Source: Providencia alcalifaciens (GTDB lineage: Bacteria; Pseudomonadota; Gammaproteobacteria; Enterobacterales; Enterobacteriaceae). Taken from it: DNA of 64,000 nt. This document shows, piece after piece, positions 21,416 through 30,527 of the stretch; the stretch's first letter is position 1, and every line of letters starts with the position of its first letter. Below the pieces are notes generated by a model. The model saw only the letters and a list, made by a program, of their open reading frames with translations, was not told the origin of the DNA and made no database searches. Made by a program: the position numbers and the translations under genes. The stretch is from contig NZ_OU659204.1 in NCBI RefSeq assembly GCF_915403165.1, forward strand, positions 2,542,001-2,606,000, read 5' to 3'.

Positions 21416-22039
21416 TTATGAATTAGATACGTTGTTCAATTTCAGAGTCAAAATACCTCTGAGTGATTGAGAACCTTCACTTTCTAACCCCTGAGTGTAT
21501 GCCGCTTTAGCGCCGGATTTATCACCCTTATGGAGTAAAGCATCCCCACGGACATCCTGTGCCGTAGCTTGCCATGACTTACCTTGGATCTTAGCAACAG
21601 AGGCGATAGCCGCATCCGCATTACCGAGTGCAAGTTGGATACGCGCTAAACGCAGGTTAATCACATCTTGCAAATCAACGGTTTTTGCTTTCGCTAATGC
21701 GTCAGTCAGTGCTTTTTCAGCACCTGCTAAATCGCCTTTATCAGCAAAAACTTGCGCCAGTTCCAGCCCAGTCATTGAACTGTAAACATCGTTAGTTTCT
21801 GCTGCAAATTTTTGTGCAGCTTGAATGCCTTCCGCAGAACCTGAACGCAACTGAGTATTGACGGTTTCGTATTTTGCTGCACTTTCTTGCAACACATTCG
21901 ACTGGTGTGATTGCCAATAGTTCCAACCAAACACACCACCAACACCAATCACCAGTCCAACCACTAATGCAACGCCGTTGTTAGCGAAAAAACGTTTGAT
22001 CGCCTCAACTTGATCTTGTTCGTTTGTATAGACTTCCAC
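21416..22039 (-). CDS. yfgM: SecYEG-associated ancillary chaperone subunit YfgM
   Basis: Inner-membrane protein with a periplasmic TPR domain. In E. coli it works with PpiD at the Sec translocon and has been tied to control of the RcsB response. The 207-residue product has a cytoplasmic N-terminus (MEVYTNEQDQVEAIKRFFAN), one membrane segment (about 22-40, GVALVVGLVIGVGGVFGW) and TPR-like helices (about 85-205). It ends 10 bases downstream of hisS and 21 before bamB, so it is mid-operon. Confidence 0.93.
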   Translation of the reverse strand: MEVYTNEQDQVEAIKRFFANNGVALVVGLVIGVGGVFGWNYWQSHQSNVLQESAAKYETVNTQLRSGSAEGIQAAQKFAAETNDVYSSMTGLELAQVFADKGDLAGAEKALTDALAKAKTVDLQDVINLRLARIQLALGNADAAIASVAKIQGKSWQATAQDVRGDALLHKGDKSGAKAAYTQGLESEGSQSLRGILTLKLNNVSNS

Positions 22040-22049
22040 TTGTCTCTCC

Positions 22050-23327
22050 TTAACCTAACAGCGCTGCGATACGCGATGCCATTAGTTGCTGTGAAATAGT
22101 TTCTTGCTCACCCGTGCGTAAATCTTTTAACGTCACTTGGCTATTATTGATTTCGTCTTCGCCTAAGATCAGAGCAATTTTTGCCCCTTGCTTATCAGCG
22201 CGTGCGAGCTGCTTCTTAAAGTTACCGCCGCCGTGGTTAGTCATTAAACGCAGAGTTGGCAGTTCATCACGCACTTTTTCTGCGACTAGCAATGCAGCTT
22301 GTTGGCTATTCTCACCAAAAGAAGCCAGATACACATCCGCAACGGATGTATCTGCTGTAAATTCTGGGTTCACTTCTTGAACCAGTAGAACCATACGCTC
22401 CATACCCATTGCAAAGCCAACTGCTGGAGTTGCACGACCGCCCAGTTGTTCAACCAGACCATCATAACGACCACCGGCACAGACCGTACCTTGGGAACCT
22501 AACGCAGTTGTCACCCACTCAAACACAGTGCGGTTATAGTAGTCTAAACCACGCACTAAGCGTTGGTTAACACGGTATTTAATGCCCGCGTTATCTAATA
22601 ATTTGCACAGGCCCTCAAAGTGTTCACGAGATTCCGCGTCCAGATAATCAAACAGTGCTGGTGCATCATTTAATAATGCTTGAACGTCTTGGTTTTTAGA
22701 ATCCAAAACACGCAGAGGATTACTGTACATACGACGCTTGCAATCTTCATCCAGTTTATCTTTATGCTGTTCAAGGAAAGCAACTAATGCATCACGGTAG
22801 TTTGCGCGAGCTTCTAGTGAACCAATGGAGTTCAGTTCCAGAGTGACATGCTCGCTTATTCCCAGCGCACGCCACCAGCGGGCTGTCATTAAGATCACTT
22901 CCGCATCAATATCTGGGCCTGCCAGACCAAATACCTCAGCACCAAGCTGATGGAATTGGCGATAACGCCCTTTCTGTGGACGCTCATAACGGAACATTGG
23001 CCCTAAATACCATAAGCGCTGTTCCTGATTGTACAGCAAACCATGCTCAATACCGGCACGCACACAACCTGCGGTATTTTCTGGGCGCAGTGTGAGGCTC
23101 TCTTCGTTACGGTCGTTGAAGGTATACATCTCTTTTTCAACAACATCAGTCACTTCACCAATCGCTCGTTTGAATAACGGGGTCTGCTCTACAATCGGGG
23201 TACGAATTTCGCTAAAACCATAACCCTGTAAAATATTTTTCAATGTTGCTTCGATTTTTTGCCACACTCGAGTATCTGCTGGCAAGTAGTCATTCATGCC
23301 TCGGATGGCTTGGATATTTTTTCCCAC
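22050..23327 (-). CDS. hisS: Histidyl-tRNA synthetase
   Basis: Charges tRNA-His. The 425-residue product is a class II synthetase. Motif 2 is at about 111-134 ([20 protein letters not shown]), the histidine-specific [15 protein letters not shown] at about 257-271, and motif 3 GFAMGMERM. The C-terminal anticodon-binding domain is about 330-425. The start [16 protein letters not shown] is the family start. It is the first gene of hisS-yfgM-bamB. A terminator for ispG lies 180 bases upstream, so hisS has its own promoter there. Confidence 0.98.
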   Translation of the reverse strand: MGKNIQAIRGMNDYLPADTRVWQKIEATLKNILQGYGFSEIRTPIVEQTPLFKRAIGEVTDVVEKEMYTFNDRNEESLTLRPENTAGCVRAGIEHGLLYNQEQRLWYLGPMFRYERPQKGRYRQFHQLGAEVFGLAGPDIDAEVILMTARWWRALGISEHVTLELNSIGSLEARANYRDALVAFLEQHKDKLDEDCKRRMYSNPLRVLDSKNQDVQALLNDAPALFDYLDAESREHFEGLCKLLDNAGIKYRVNQRLVRGLDYYNRTVFEWVTTALGSQGTVCAGGRYDGLVEQLGGRATPAVGFAMGMERMVLLVQEVNPEFTADTSVADVYLASFGENSQQAALLVAEKVRDELPTLRLMTNHGGGNFKKQLARADKQGAKIALILGEDEINNSQVTLKDLRTGEQETISQQLMASRIAALLG

Positions 23328-23503
23328 TTTATTTCTCTATTTTCAGAATTACATAAGGTCGATTATAAGAGCGAAATGTCATCAGGTTCAATCAACAAAC
23401 TGCAAATCCACTGTGGAATCGGGAATTATCTGTTGATTTTGGTCGCTATGGCCTAATTTTAAGGAAAAATGACCGCGATTAACACAGCTAATCACGGTGA
23501 TAA

Positions 23504-23534
23504 ATAAAAAAACTGACTCATGATGAGCCAGTTT
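23504..23534 (-). terminator. Terminator of ispG
   Basis: On the minus strand AAACTGGCTCA, a three-base loop and TGAGTCAGTTT (one mismatch) are followed by a T-run. It starts about eight bases after the ispG stop codon. Confidence 0.85.
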
Positions 23535-23541
23535 CTAAATA

Positions 23542-24663
23542 TTATTTATCTATCTGATTAACATTTATTCGCATGCTTTCGTCTAGCATTGCCGCTTTGG
23601 CTCGAATTTTAGCTTCTAGCTGATCAATGATATTGTTATTATCAAAGCGTTCTTTTTGACGAATACCATCTTCGTAGAATCCGCTCTTGGTTTTCGCACC
23701 CGCGACACCCAATGTAGACACTTCAGCTTCACCTGGGCCGTTCACTACACAGCCGATGATAGACACATCCATTGGCGTGATAATGTCTTCAAGTCGCTGC
23801 TCTAACGCGTTCACCGTACCAATCACGTCAAATTCTTGGCGTGAACATGTTGGGCAAGCAATAAAGTTGATGCCACGGGAACGAATACGCAGTGACTTCA
23901 GAATATCAAAGCCCACTTTGACTTCTTCAACAGGATCGGCGGCAAGCGAAATACGCAGTGTATCCCCGATACCTTCAGAGAGCAGCATTCCTAAACCAAT
24001 AGCTGATTTCACGGAACCTGAGCGCGCGCCCCCCGCTTCAGTAATGCCAAGATGAAGTGGTTGATCAATTTTTTGAGCAAGCAGACGATAAGAGCCCACG
24101 GCAAGGAATACATCAGAGGCTTTCACACTGATTTTAAATTGGTCGAAATTCAATCTATCCAGAATATCCACATGGCGCATGGCTGATTCAACCAACGCTT
24201 CTGGTGTCGGTTCACCGTATTTTTCTTGAATATCTTTTTCCAGCGAGCCACCATTCACACCAATACGAATAGGAATATTGTAATGGCGAGCGCAGTCAAC
24301 CACTTGGCGAATTCGCTCTTCGCTACCGATATTTCCCGGGTTGATACGCAGGCAATCAACACCGTATTCAGCCACTTTCAGGGCAATACGGTAGTCAAAG
24401 TGAATATCAGCGACCAGAGGGACATCAACTTGCTGTTTGATTAATTTAAAGGCTTCTGCGGCATCCATCGTGGGTACCGATACGCGCACAATATCCACCC
24501 CAACACGTTCAAGGGCTTTAATTTGGCGAACAGTTGCTTCAACATCGGTTGTACGGGTATTGGTCATTGATTGAACAGCGATAGGTGCGCCGTCGCCAAC
24601 AGGAACATTACCGACATAAATACGGGTGGATTTGCGTCTTTTGATTGGTGATTCGTTATGCAT
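23542..24663 (-). CDS. ispG: 4-hydroxy-3-methylbut-2-enyl diphosphate synthase IspG (GcpE)
   Basis: Penultimate step of the MEP isoprenoid pathway, reducing MEcPP to HMBPP with a [4Fe-4S] cluster. The 373-residue product has a TIM-barrel start ([20 protein letters not shown]) and the cluster cysteines C270, C273 ([11 protein letters not shown]) and C305 ([20 protein letters not shown]), spaced as in E. coli. Its cluster probably comes from the isc system in this window. It is 178 bases downstream of rodZ; the palindrome between them may tune expression. Confidence 0.98.
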   Translation of the reverse strand: MHNESPIKRRKSTRIYVGNVPVGDGAPIAVQSMTNTRTTDVEATVRQIKALERVGVDIVRVSVPTMDAAEAFKLIKQQVDVPLVADIHFDYRIALKVAEYGVDCLRINPGNIGSEERIRQVVDCARHYNIPIRIGVNGGSLEKDIQEKYGEPTPEALVESAMRHVDILDRLNFDQFKISVKASDVFLAVGSYRLLAQKIDQPLHLGITEAGGARSGSVKSAIGLGMLLSEGIGDTLRISLAADPVEEVKVGFDILKSLRIRSRGINFIACPTCSRQEFDVIGTVNALEQRLEDIITPMDVSIIGCVVNGPGEAEVSTLGVAGAKTKSGFYEDGIRQKERFDNNNIIDQLEAKIRAKAAMLDESMRINVNQIDK

Positions 24664-24773
24664 TTTTGTTTAATTCTCCGAACATCCATGTGCTCATTTT
24701 AATACCATGGCGCTCTTTAATATCATGGCATAGTATATGGTCATTGCTTTAACGCGACCCACTATACACAAGA

Positions 24774-24822
24774 AAGCAAACTATAAACTATCACAAAGAG
24801 TGTTTTAGGATATAGTTTGCTT
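24774..24822 (-). other. 12-bp stem-loop between rodZ and ispG
   Basis: AAGCAAACTATA (24774-24785) pairs perfectly with TATAGTTTGCTT (24811-24822) across a 25-base loop, starting 20 bases after the rodZ stop. Only a weak T-run follows on the minus strand, so it may attenuate rather than end transcription into ispG. Confidence 0.5.
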
Positions 24823-24841
24823 CTTTAATTTCGTAATATTT

Positions 24842-25795
24842 TTATGCTTCTGGCAACTTAAATTTAGCAGAACGTTTTGCTTTGATGAAGCGGCTTAAAT
24901 CAACGTTTTTACCTTGGAATTGCACAGTCACATTGGCAGGCGCACCGATGTTTAAACGGTAAGGTTGTGCACCATCTAGCTCTAATTTATCGCCGCCATT
25001 TTTCATGCCGCTAAATAAAACTTTATTGTTTGCGTCACGAATTTCTAACCAGCATTGACCAGAGAAATTCAACGTCAAACCATTGCTATTGGCAACGGCG
25101 GTCTCTGTGGTTTGAGTCACATCAGTTTGGACTCTGTCTACGGAAGGTGTTGTTTGCAGCGCATTTGGCAGCGGGATCGTTCTCACGCCTTCCGCGTCTG
25201 TGTTCGCTGTTGTTGCTTGGGTATCAGCTAAGACGGGCGCAGGGTCAACCAGCGGATCGGTTTGCACAGTGCTATTGTCAGTTGCAAGTGGCATATCAAC
25301 CGCAATATTGTTTACAGATTCGCTAGTATTTTGTTGAACCAAGGCTTCATTTTGATTAGCCATCGACAACAAATCTTTCTGTTGAGCATTATGGTCTTGC
25401 CACCACCAAACGCCAACCATCGCAATTAAAACAATCACGATCAGCCACGTCAATTTCATTAGCCAACCTTCGCGTTTTTTACGCTTTTTGCCTAATGAGT
25501 AGCTTTGCATTGGGGAAACATTCGGGGACTGTGCGGGAACATCGCTTTTTAACAGGGACGTAATTTCATTTTCAGGGATACCAACCATTCGTGCATACAA
25601 ACGAATGTAACCACGTAAAAACGTAGGCTCTACGCCCGCAGGATGAATATCTTGTTCTATTTCCTTTACCGTACTCACTTTAAGACACAGTCGCTCCGCA
25701 ACTGTTTCTTGCGTTAGTCCCATACGCTCGCGAGCGCGGGATAATAATTGCCCTACAGTGATAGAAGTTTGTTCGGTATTATTTTCGATAGTCAT
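24842..25795 (-). CDS. rodZ: Cytoskeletal membrane protein RodZ
   Basis: Links MreB filaments to the cell-wall elongation machinery and keeps rod shape. The 317-residue product has an N-terminal helix-turn-helix domain that binds MreB (about 13-85, LSRARERMGLTQETVAERLC), a basic juxtamembrane stretch (KKRKKREG), one membrane segment (about 112-132, LMKLTWLIVIVLIAMVGVWW), a Thr/Gln/Asn-rich periplasmic linker and a beta-rich C-terminal domain (FSGQCWLEIRDANNKVLFSG). This is the standard architecture. Order rlmN-rodZ-ispG matches E. coli. Confidence 0.96.
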   Translation of the reverse strand: MTIENNTEQTSITVGQLLSRARERMGLTQETVAERLCLKVSTVKEIEQDIHPAGVEPTFLRGYIRLYARMVGIPENEITSLLKSDVPAQSPNVSPMQSYSLGKKRKKREGWLMKLTWLIVIVLIAMVGVWWWQDHNAQQKDLLSMANQNEALVQQNTSESVNNIAVDMPLATDNSTVQTDPLVDPAPVLADTQATTANTDAEGVRTIPLPNALQTTPSVDRVQTDVTQTTETAVANSNGLTLNFSGQCWLEIRDANNKVLFSGMKNGGDKLELDGAQPYRLNIGAPANVTVQFQGKNVDLSRFIKAKRSAKFKLPEA

Positions 25796-25940
25796 TAGCT
25801 GGCAACACTATTTCCAAGTTTAATAAATATAAAGCAGATTTCACGCTACTTTACCCGTCTGATTACGTCATAGTTTCCAATGAAATTGTTTTTAACAACG
25901 ATAGAGAAGATATGCCGCTTTAATTATTGTAGGCGAACCA

Positions 25941-25968
25941 GGGCGTTTTGCCTAACCATAAAACGCCC
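25941..25968. other. 9-bp stem-loop after rlmN
   Basis: GGGCGTTTT (25941-25949) and AAAACGCCC (25960-25968) enclose a ten-base loop. It lies 42-69 bases past the rlmN stop, without a T-run on either strand. Confidence 0.5.
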
Positions 25969-26009
25969 CGAATCATAACCTAACTCACTGATTAGATATT
26001 ATCTATATA

Positions 26010-27209
26010 TCAGACTGATTTTACCTGGATAGGTTCCCCAGCAAGGCGTTTTTTCAAGGTACGTTTCGTCCTATCAATAACATCCCCTGCCAGTTGTCCA
26101 CATGCAGCATCAATATCATCACCACGAGTTTTGCGAACTATAGTCGTAAAACCGTATTCCATCAATACCTTAGAGAATCGATCAATTCGGCTGTTGGAGC
26201 TACGACCATACGGCGCTCCCGGGAACGGGTTCCATGGGATCAAGTTGATTTTGCTTGGTGTGTTTTTCAAACATTCTGCAAGTTGGTGAGCTTGTTCAAC
26301 GCTATCGTTAATATGGTCAAGCATCACATATTCAACCGTGACACGTCCTGCATTCGCATTGGATTTCGTTAAATAACGATTCACGCTAGCTAAGAATGTT
26401 TCGATATTATATTTCTTATTGATTGGTACGATGTCATCACGCACATCATCCGTTGGCGCGTGCAGAGAAATAGCCAGCGCGACATCTATCATATCGCCTA
26501 ACTTATCCAGCGCAGGCACAACGCCTGAAGTGGAAATGGTCACGCGGCGTTTTGACAAACCGAAACCAAAATCATCTAACATGATTTCCATCGCAGGAAC
26601 CACGTTATTTAAGTTCAATAACGGCTCCCCCATCCCCATCATCACCACGTTAGTGATAGGACGACGACCGCTAGACTTCAGCGAACCGATGATTTTAGCC
26701 GCACGCCAAACTTGCCCGATGATTTCGGAAACACGTAAGTTACGGTTAAAACCTTGCTGCGCTGTAGAACAGAATTTACATTCCAGTGCACAGCCAACTT
26801 GAGAAGAGACACACAGTGTTGCGCGATCGGCTTCAGGGATATACACCGTTTCAACCAGTTGGTCACCGACTTTGATAGCCCACTTAATCGTGCCATCGGA
26901 TGAACGTTGTTCATCAGCCACTTCAGGTGCTCGGATCTCAGCGACTTCTGTTAATTTCGCGCGTAGCACCTTGTTGATATCGGTCATTAGCTCGAAATCA
27001 TCGTAGCAATAGTGGTAGATCCACTTCATCACTTGGTCAGCACGGAACGGTTTTTCGCCGAGCTCAGCAAAAAATTCGCGCATCTGCTTGCGGTTTAAAT
27101 CGAGCAGGTTAATTTTTTGACCGCTTTTTTCTGGCTGCCCATTTTTTTCTGGCATAGCAGATACAGCAGAAGGAGTTGCACACTGTGCATTGGTAGTCAT
27201 ATCAGACAT
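26010..27209 (-). CDS. rlmN: Dual-specificity rRNA/tRNA methyltransferase RlmN
   Basis: Radical-SAM enzyme making 2-methyladenosine at A2503 of 23S rRNA and A37 of some tRNAs. The 399-residue product has the cluster motif CxxxCxxC at C140, C144 and C147 ([19 protein letters not shown]) and the conserved cysteine of [14 protein letters not shown] that carries the transient methyl. [20 protein letters not shown] is also typical. Compared with E. coli (384) the N-terminus is a little longer and has a small EKNGQ/EKSGQ duplication near residues 21-31. The true start could be the ATG at codon 4. Confidence 0.97.
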   Translation of the reverse strand: MSDMTTNAQCATPSAVSAMPEKNGQPEKSGQKINLLDLNRKQMREFFAELGEKPFRADQVMKWIYHYCYDDFELMTDINKVLRAKLTEVAEIRAPEVADEQRSSDGTIKWAIKVGDQLVETVYIPEADRATLCVSSQVGCALECKFCSTAQQGFNRNLRVSEIIGQVWRAAKIIGSLKSSGRRPITNVVMMGMGEPLLNLNNVVPAMEIMLDDFGFGLSKRRVTISTSGVVPALDKLGDMIDVALAISLHAPTDDVRDDIVPINKKYNIETFLASVNRYLTKSNANAGRVTVEYVMLDHINDSVEQAHQLAECLKNTPSKINLIPWNPFPGAPYGRSSNSRIDRFSKVLMEYGFTTIVRKTRGDDIDAACGQLAGDVIDRTKRTLKKRLAGEPIQVKSV

Positions 27210-27289
27210 TGAGTTTGCCTCGTTATTACACTTTCGGCAGTGCGAAAAGCACGACGTAAATTGGGATTGCGATTAGTCTTGACGACTAA

Positions 27290-27326
27290 AAAATAAATCA
27301 CCCTGTTAACGCGATGATTAACAGGG
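27290..27326 (-). terminator. Terminator of ndk
   Basis: On the minus strand CCCTGTTAA, an eight-base loop and TTAACAGGG are followed by a T-rich run (TGATTTATTTTTTAG), 55 bases after the ndk stop codon. Confidence 0.75.
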
Positions 27327-27380
27327 CGACATATTGTACAAATATTATAACAATAATGCTAATGCATTATTGAGAACGCC

Positions 27381-27806
27381 TTAGCGTGGGCAGATTTCGT
27401 CAGCAGCGAAAAAATACGCGATTTCACGCGCAGCAGACTCTTCTGAATCTGAACCGTGAGTTGCGTTTTCAGTGAAGCTGTCTGCGTAGTCAGCACGTAA
27501 AGTACCCGCTAATGCGTTGTCTGGGTTAGTTGCGCCCATCAGGTCACGGTGACGTTGGATTGCGTTTTCGCCTTCTAACACTTGTAACATGATTGGACCA
27601 GAAGTCATGAATTCAACCAGACCATCAAAGAAAGGACGACCTTTGTGCTCAGCGTAGAAGCCTTCAGCTTGTTCACGAGTCAGGTGCATCATTTTAGCAG
27701 CAACGATTTTGAAGCCTGCGCTTTCAAAACGGTTGTAAATTGCACCGATTACGTTTTTCTTAACTGCGTTTGGTTTGATGATAGAAAATGTACGTTGAAC
27801 AGCCAT
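27381..27806 (-). CDS. ndk: Nucleoside diphosphate kinase
   Basis: Balances nucleoside triphosphate pools by ping-pong phosphate transfer. The 141-residue product has the phosphorylated histidine H117 in [17 protein letters not shown], the N-terminal [11 protein letters not shown] and the [13 protein letters not shown] loop. Length is typical. It stands between pbpC and rlmN, as in E. coli, with 287 bases before pbpC in which I see no further gene. Confidence 0.98.
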   Translation of the reverse strand: MAVQRTFSIIKPNAVKKNVIGAIYNRFESAGFKIVAAKMMHLTREQAEGFYAEHKGRPFFDGLVEFMTSGPIMLQVLEGENAIQRHRDLMGATNPDNALAGTLRADYADSFTENATHGSDSEESAAREIAYFFAADEICPR

Positions 27807-28093
27807 AAATAACCTCTTAGCGATTGACTTGACTTTTACTCTTTATTCTCTGCTTTATTTCTCTTACTTAACCCAATGTTTCCACTAGAATTTCAAGAGA
27901 GGCATATGAAGAACCAAGAATATGTGCCTGTTGTAGTTTTTATATTGTTTCTATTCCTGATGTTAGGAAGCAGAAAAATAGGGCGTTGATTATAGGGGCT
28001 TGGATTACAATTTCCTACAGTCACATCAACATTTTGTTAATCTTTTTATAGCAAAAAATACTAGATTTTTAATTAAGTCATCGTTTTATGCTA

Positions 28094-30415
28094 TTACTTC
28101 ACCTTAAAGTTGATAGCAGTCACCTGTCCGCTCATATCTAAGACAGATATTTGGTAGTTTCCACTTTTTTCGAGCGTCAGCAAAATTGCTCCATTTTGTT
28201 CTGTATTGTTCACTTGCTCGCCGTTTAAAAACCACCATTTTTGCCCTTGTCCACCTTGAGTGAGTAACCGCAGGTCTAAACTGGTTTTTCCGGGTAAACG
28301 CTGGAGCACTTCCCCTTCGCGGATCCCTGAAATTAATAGTGGCGGCATTTCAAGATTTAACGGCGGACAAGTAGTATCCGGCTTAGGCAGTCGATTCACT
28401 CGTTTTTCACTTGCCGGCAGCCATGATTCTACGGTAATCGGCCATAAATGGATCTCTTTTTCTTGGGCATTTGGGCAATCTGGTGCGACTTGTAACCCCT
28501 GCTCATTCACCCACACTTTTTGCCTGAGCCCAAGAGAGGATTCTTGATCTCGAGCCATTAGCGTTGGTGGAATAGTATTGTCTAAAATCCAACTCAAACG
28601 GCGCTGGCGACAATTACTATCTTCTTTCAGTAATGAGGTTCCCCCCGGCCAGCAGATCACAGCTTGGCTAACACTCGCTGGCCTTGAATCTTTGGGGAGC
28701 ACTTCGCGAGATTGATAAATTCGCGTCAGCAGCATGTTATTCACTTGGTTCATAATCGGGATCGCTGTGGCATAACCAAGCTGCCCTGCAACTGGCGTCG
28801 CATCAGGACGACCGACCCAAACACCAATGGTATAACGAGGGTTCACACCAATAGCCCAAGCATCGCGGTAGCCATAACTGGTCCCCGTTTTCCATGCAAG
28901 ATTTGGTTGTCCCGATAAGTTAGCATCAGGCATTGGGCGGGATTCTCCAGCCATAATTCGGCGAACAATCCACGCCGCACCCGGCGACATTAGCTTGCGG
29001 TCGCGGATATCATCTGTTGGTCGATAACGCAGTGGAGAAACTTCTCCTTGGCGAGCAAATGCACTGTAAGCTGACACTAAGTCTTCCATTCGTGCCGCCG
29101 TTCCCCCGAGGATCAACGATAAATTAGGTTCTCCGCCAACTGGGAAACGCAGTTCTGTGCCCACATTACGTAATTGAGCGGCAAAACGCTTACTGCCATA
29201 TACATCCAGCAGTTGCACAACGGGCAAGTTTAATGAGCGCACTAACGCATCGCTCACACTGACAGGGCCATTAAAGCCGCTATCAAAGTTACCGGGACGA
29301 TAATCATTAAATCGACGAGGTACATCCTGTAACAGTGATTCGGCATGGATCAAACCATCATCCATTGCCAGCGCATATAAAAATGGCTTGAGCGTTGAGC
29401 CCGGCGAGCGCCATGCACTGATCATATCCACATGACCAAAGCGACTATCATCCTGAAAATCAATCGACCCGATATACGCTTTCACGCTCATATCCGTGTG
29501 ATCTACCACCAGCAACCCTAAAGAAGTTTGCTTGGGTAATTGGTTTTTCCAGTTCATCGCCATATCTTCGAGCTGCTTTTGCAGGCTAGCATCAATGGTG
29601 GTTTCTACGATGGATTCATGGGAATCTTTGATCATCCGACGCGCCAGTAATGGCGCTAAATGCGGGTTTTTACGTGGCGCAAGCCAGATTTGCTCTTGCT
29701 TAATTTCATTGACTTTTTCAGTACTCCAGACTTGGTATTCAGCCAGTCTATCGAGTACTTTATCTCGTGCGGCTTGCGCCCGTTCTGGGTATCTATCAGG
29801 TCTTAAACGACTTGGTGCTTGTGGTAAAACCGCAAACAGTGCCGCTTCACTTGCGGTCAATTTTGCAGGGGATTTATTCAAATAAACCCAGCTAGCCGCC
29901 CCAATGCCCTCAATCGTGCCCCCATAAGGCGCACGGTTAAGATACATTTCGAGAATTTCATCTTTGGAATAATGATATTCCAGCTGTGCAGTACGCCATA
30001 ACTGTTTGAGCTTGCCGCCAAATGTACGCTCATGAGGGTCAATCAGCCTTGCCACCTGCATCGAGATGGTACTGCCCCCAGAGACAATGCGCCCAGAGCT
30101 TACTAACTGCCCAGCGGCACGCATTAATGAAAATGGGTTAACCCCCGGATGCTGGTAGAAATGGCGATCTTCATAGGTTAATAACGCGTCAATATATTCC
30201 GGCGAGACCTCCTCCAATTTAACAGGGAAACGCCAAATTCCTTCTTTATCAGCAAAGCGCCATAACGGAGTCCCATCCCCCGCAACGACCGTGCGAGCCA
30301 TCTCAATCTGCTTGATTGGCAAAGGCCAAATTTTATCTGCTGCTAAAAAGGCCAGTGGCAATACCACGACCAAAACCAGTAGCGTCCACCCAATGCGACG
30401 TAACCATCTCTTCAT
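28094..30415 (-). CDS. pbpC: Penicillin-binding protein 1C
   Basis: Bifunctional peptidoglycan synthase anchored in the inner membrane. The 773-residue product has an N-terminal anchor (about 8-28). The glycosyltransferase domain has catalytic E82 in YEDRHFYQHPGVNPFSLMRA and STISMQVARL. The transpeptidase domain has the SxxK motif S340-K343 (SPGSTLKPFLYAL), an SLN triad member and WKTGTSYGYRDAW. A C-terminal beta domain of the BiPBP type (about 690-773) closes it. It follows yfhM, the usual partner; the two are thought to repair and defend the wall after damage. A terminator between them reduces cotranscription. Confidence 0.96.
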   Translation of the reverse strand: MKRWLRRIGWTLLVLVVVLPLAFLAADKIWPLPIKQIEMARTVVAGDGTPLWRFADKEGIWRFPVKLEEVSPEYIDALLTYEDRHFYQHPGVNPFSLMRAAGQLVSSGRIVSGGSTISMQVARLIDPHERTFGGKLKQLWRTAQLEYHYSKDEILEMYLNRAPYGGTIEGIGAASWVYLNKSPAKLTASEAALFAVLPQAPSRLRPDRYPERAQAARDKVLDRLAEYQVWSTEKVNEIKQEQIWLAPRKNPHLAPLLARRMIKDSHESIVETTIDASLQKQLEDMAMNWKNQLPKQTSLGLLVVDHTDMSVKAYIGSIDFQDDSRFGHVDMISAWRSPGSTLKPFLYALAMDDGLIHAESLLQDVPRRFNDYRPGNFDSGFNGPVSVSDALVRSLNLPVVQLLDVYGSKRFAAQLRNVGTELRFPVGGEPNLSLILGGTAARMEDLVSAYSAFARQGEVSPLRYRPTDDIRDRKLMSPGAAWIVRRIMAGESRPMPDANLSGQPNLAWKTGTSYGYRDAWAIGVNPRYTIGVWVGRPDATPVAGQLGYATAIPIMNQVNNMLLTRIYQSREVLPKDSRPASVSQAVICWPGGTSLLKEDSNCRQRRLSWILDNTIPPTLMARDQESSLGLRQKVWVNEQGLQVAPDCPNAQEKEIHLWPITVESWLPASEKRVNRLPKPDTTCPPLNLEMPPLLISGIREGEVLQRLPGKTSLDLRLLTQGGQGQKWWFLNGEQVNNTEQNGAILLTLEKSGNYQISVLDMSGQVTAINFKVK

Positions 30416-30454
30416 TCGTCAATATACCAAGAGTTATTATTTGTTTTTATGATA

Positions 30455-30488
30455 CTAAAAAAAGAGGGAAACACACGCTTCCCTCTTT
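30455..30488 (-). terminator. Terminator of yfhM
   Basis: On the minus strand AAAGAGGGAA, an eight-base loop and TTCCCTCTTT are followed by more T residues, 40 bases after the yfhM stop and before pbpC. Confidence 0.85.
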
Positions 30489-30527
30489 ATCTTCATCTAA
30501 TTCAATGATTCTCTAATTTAATATTAA

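Noticed and set aside
28054..28070. AAAAAT-ACTAG-ATTTTT as pbpC terminator
   Set aside because: The stem has only A-T pairs and would be too weak to end transcription.
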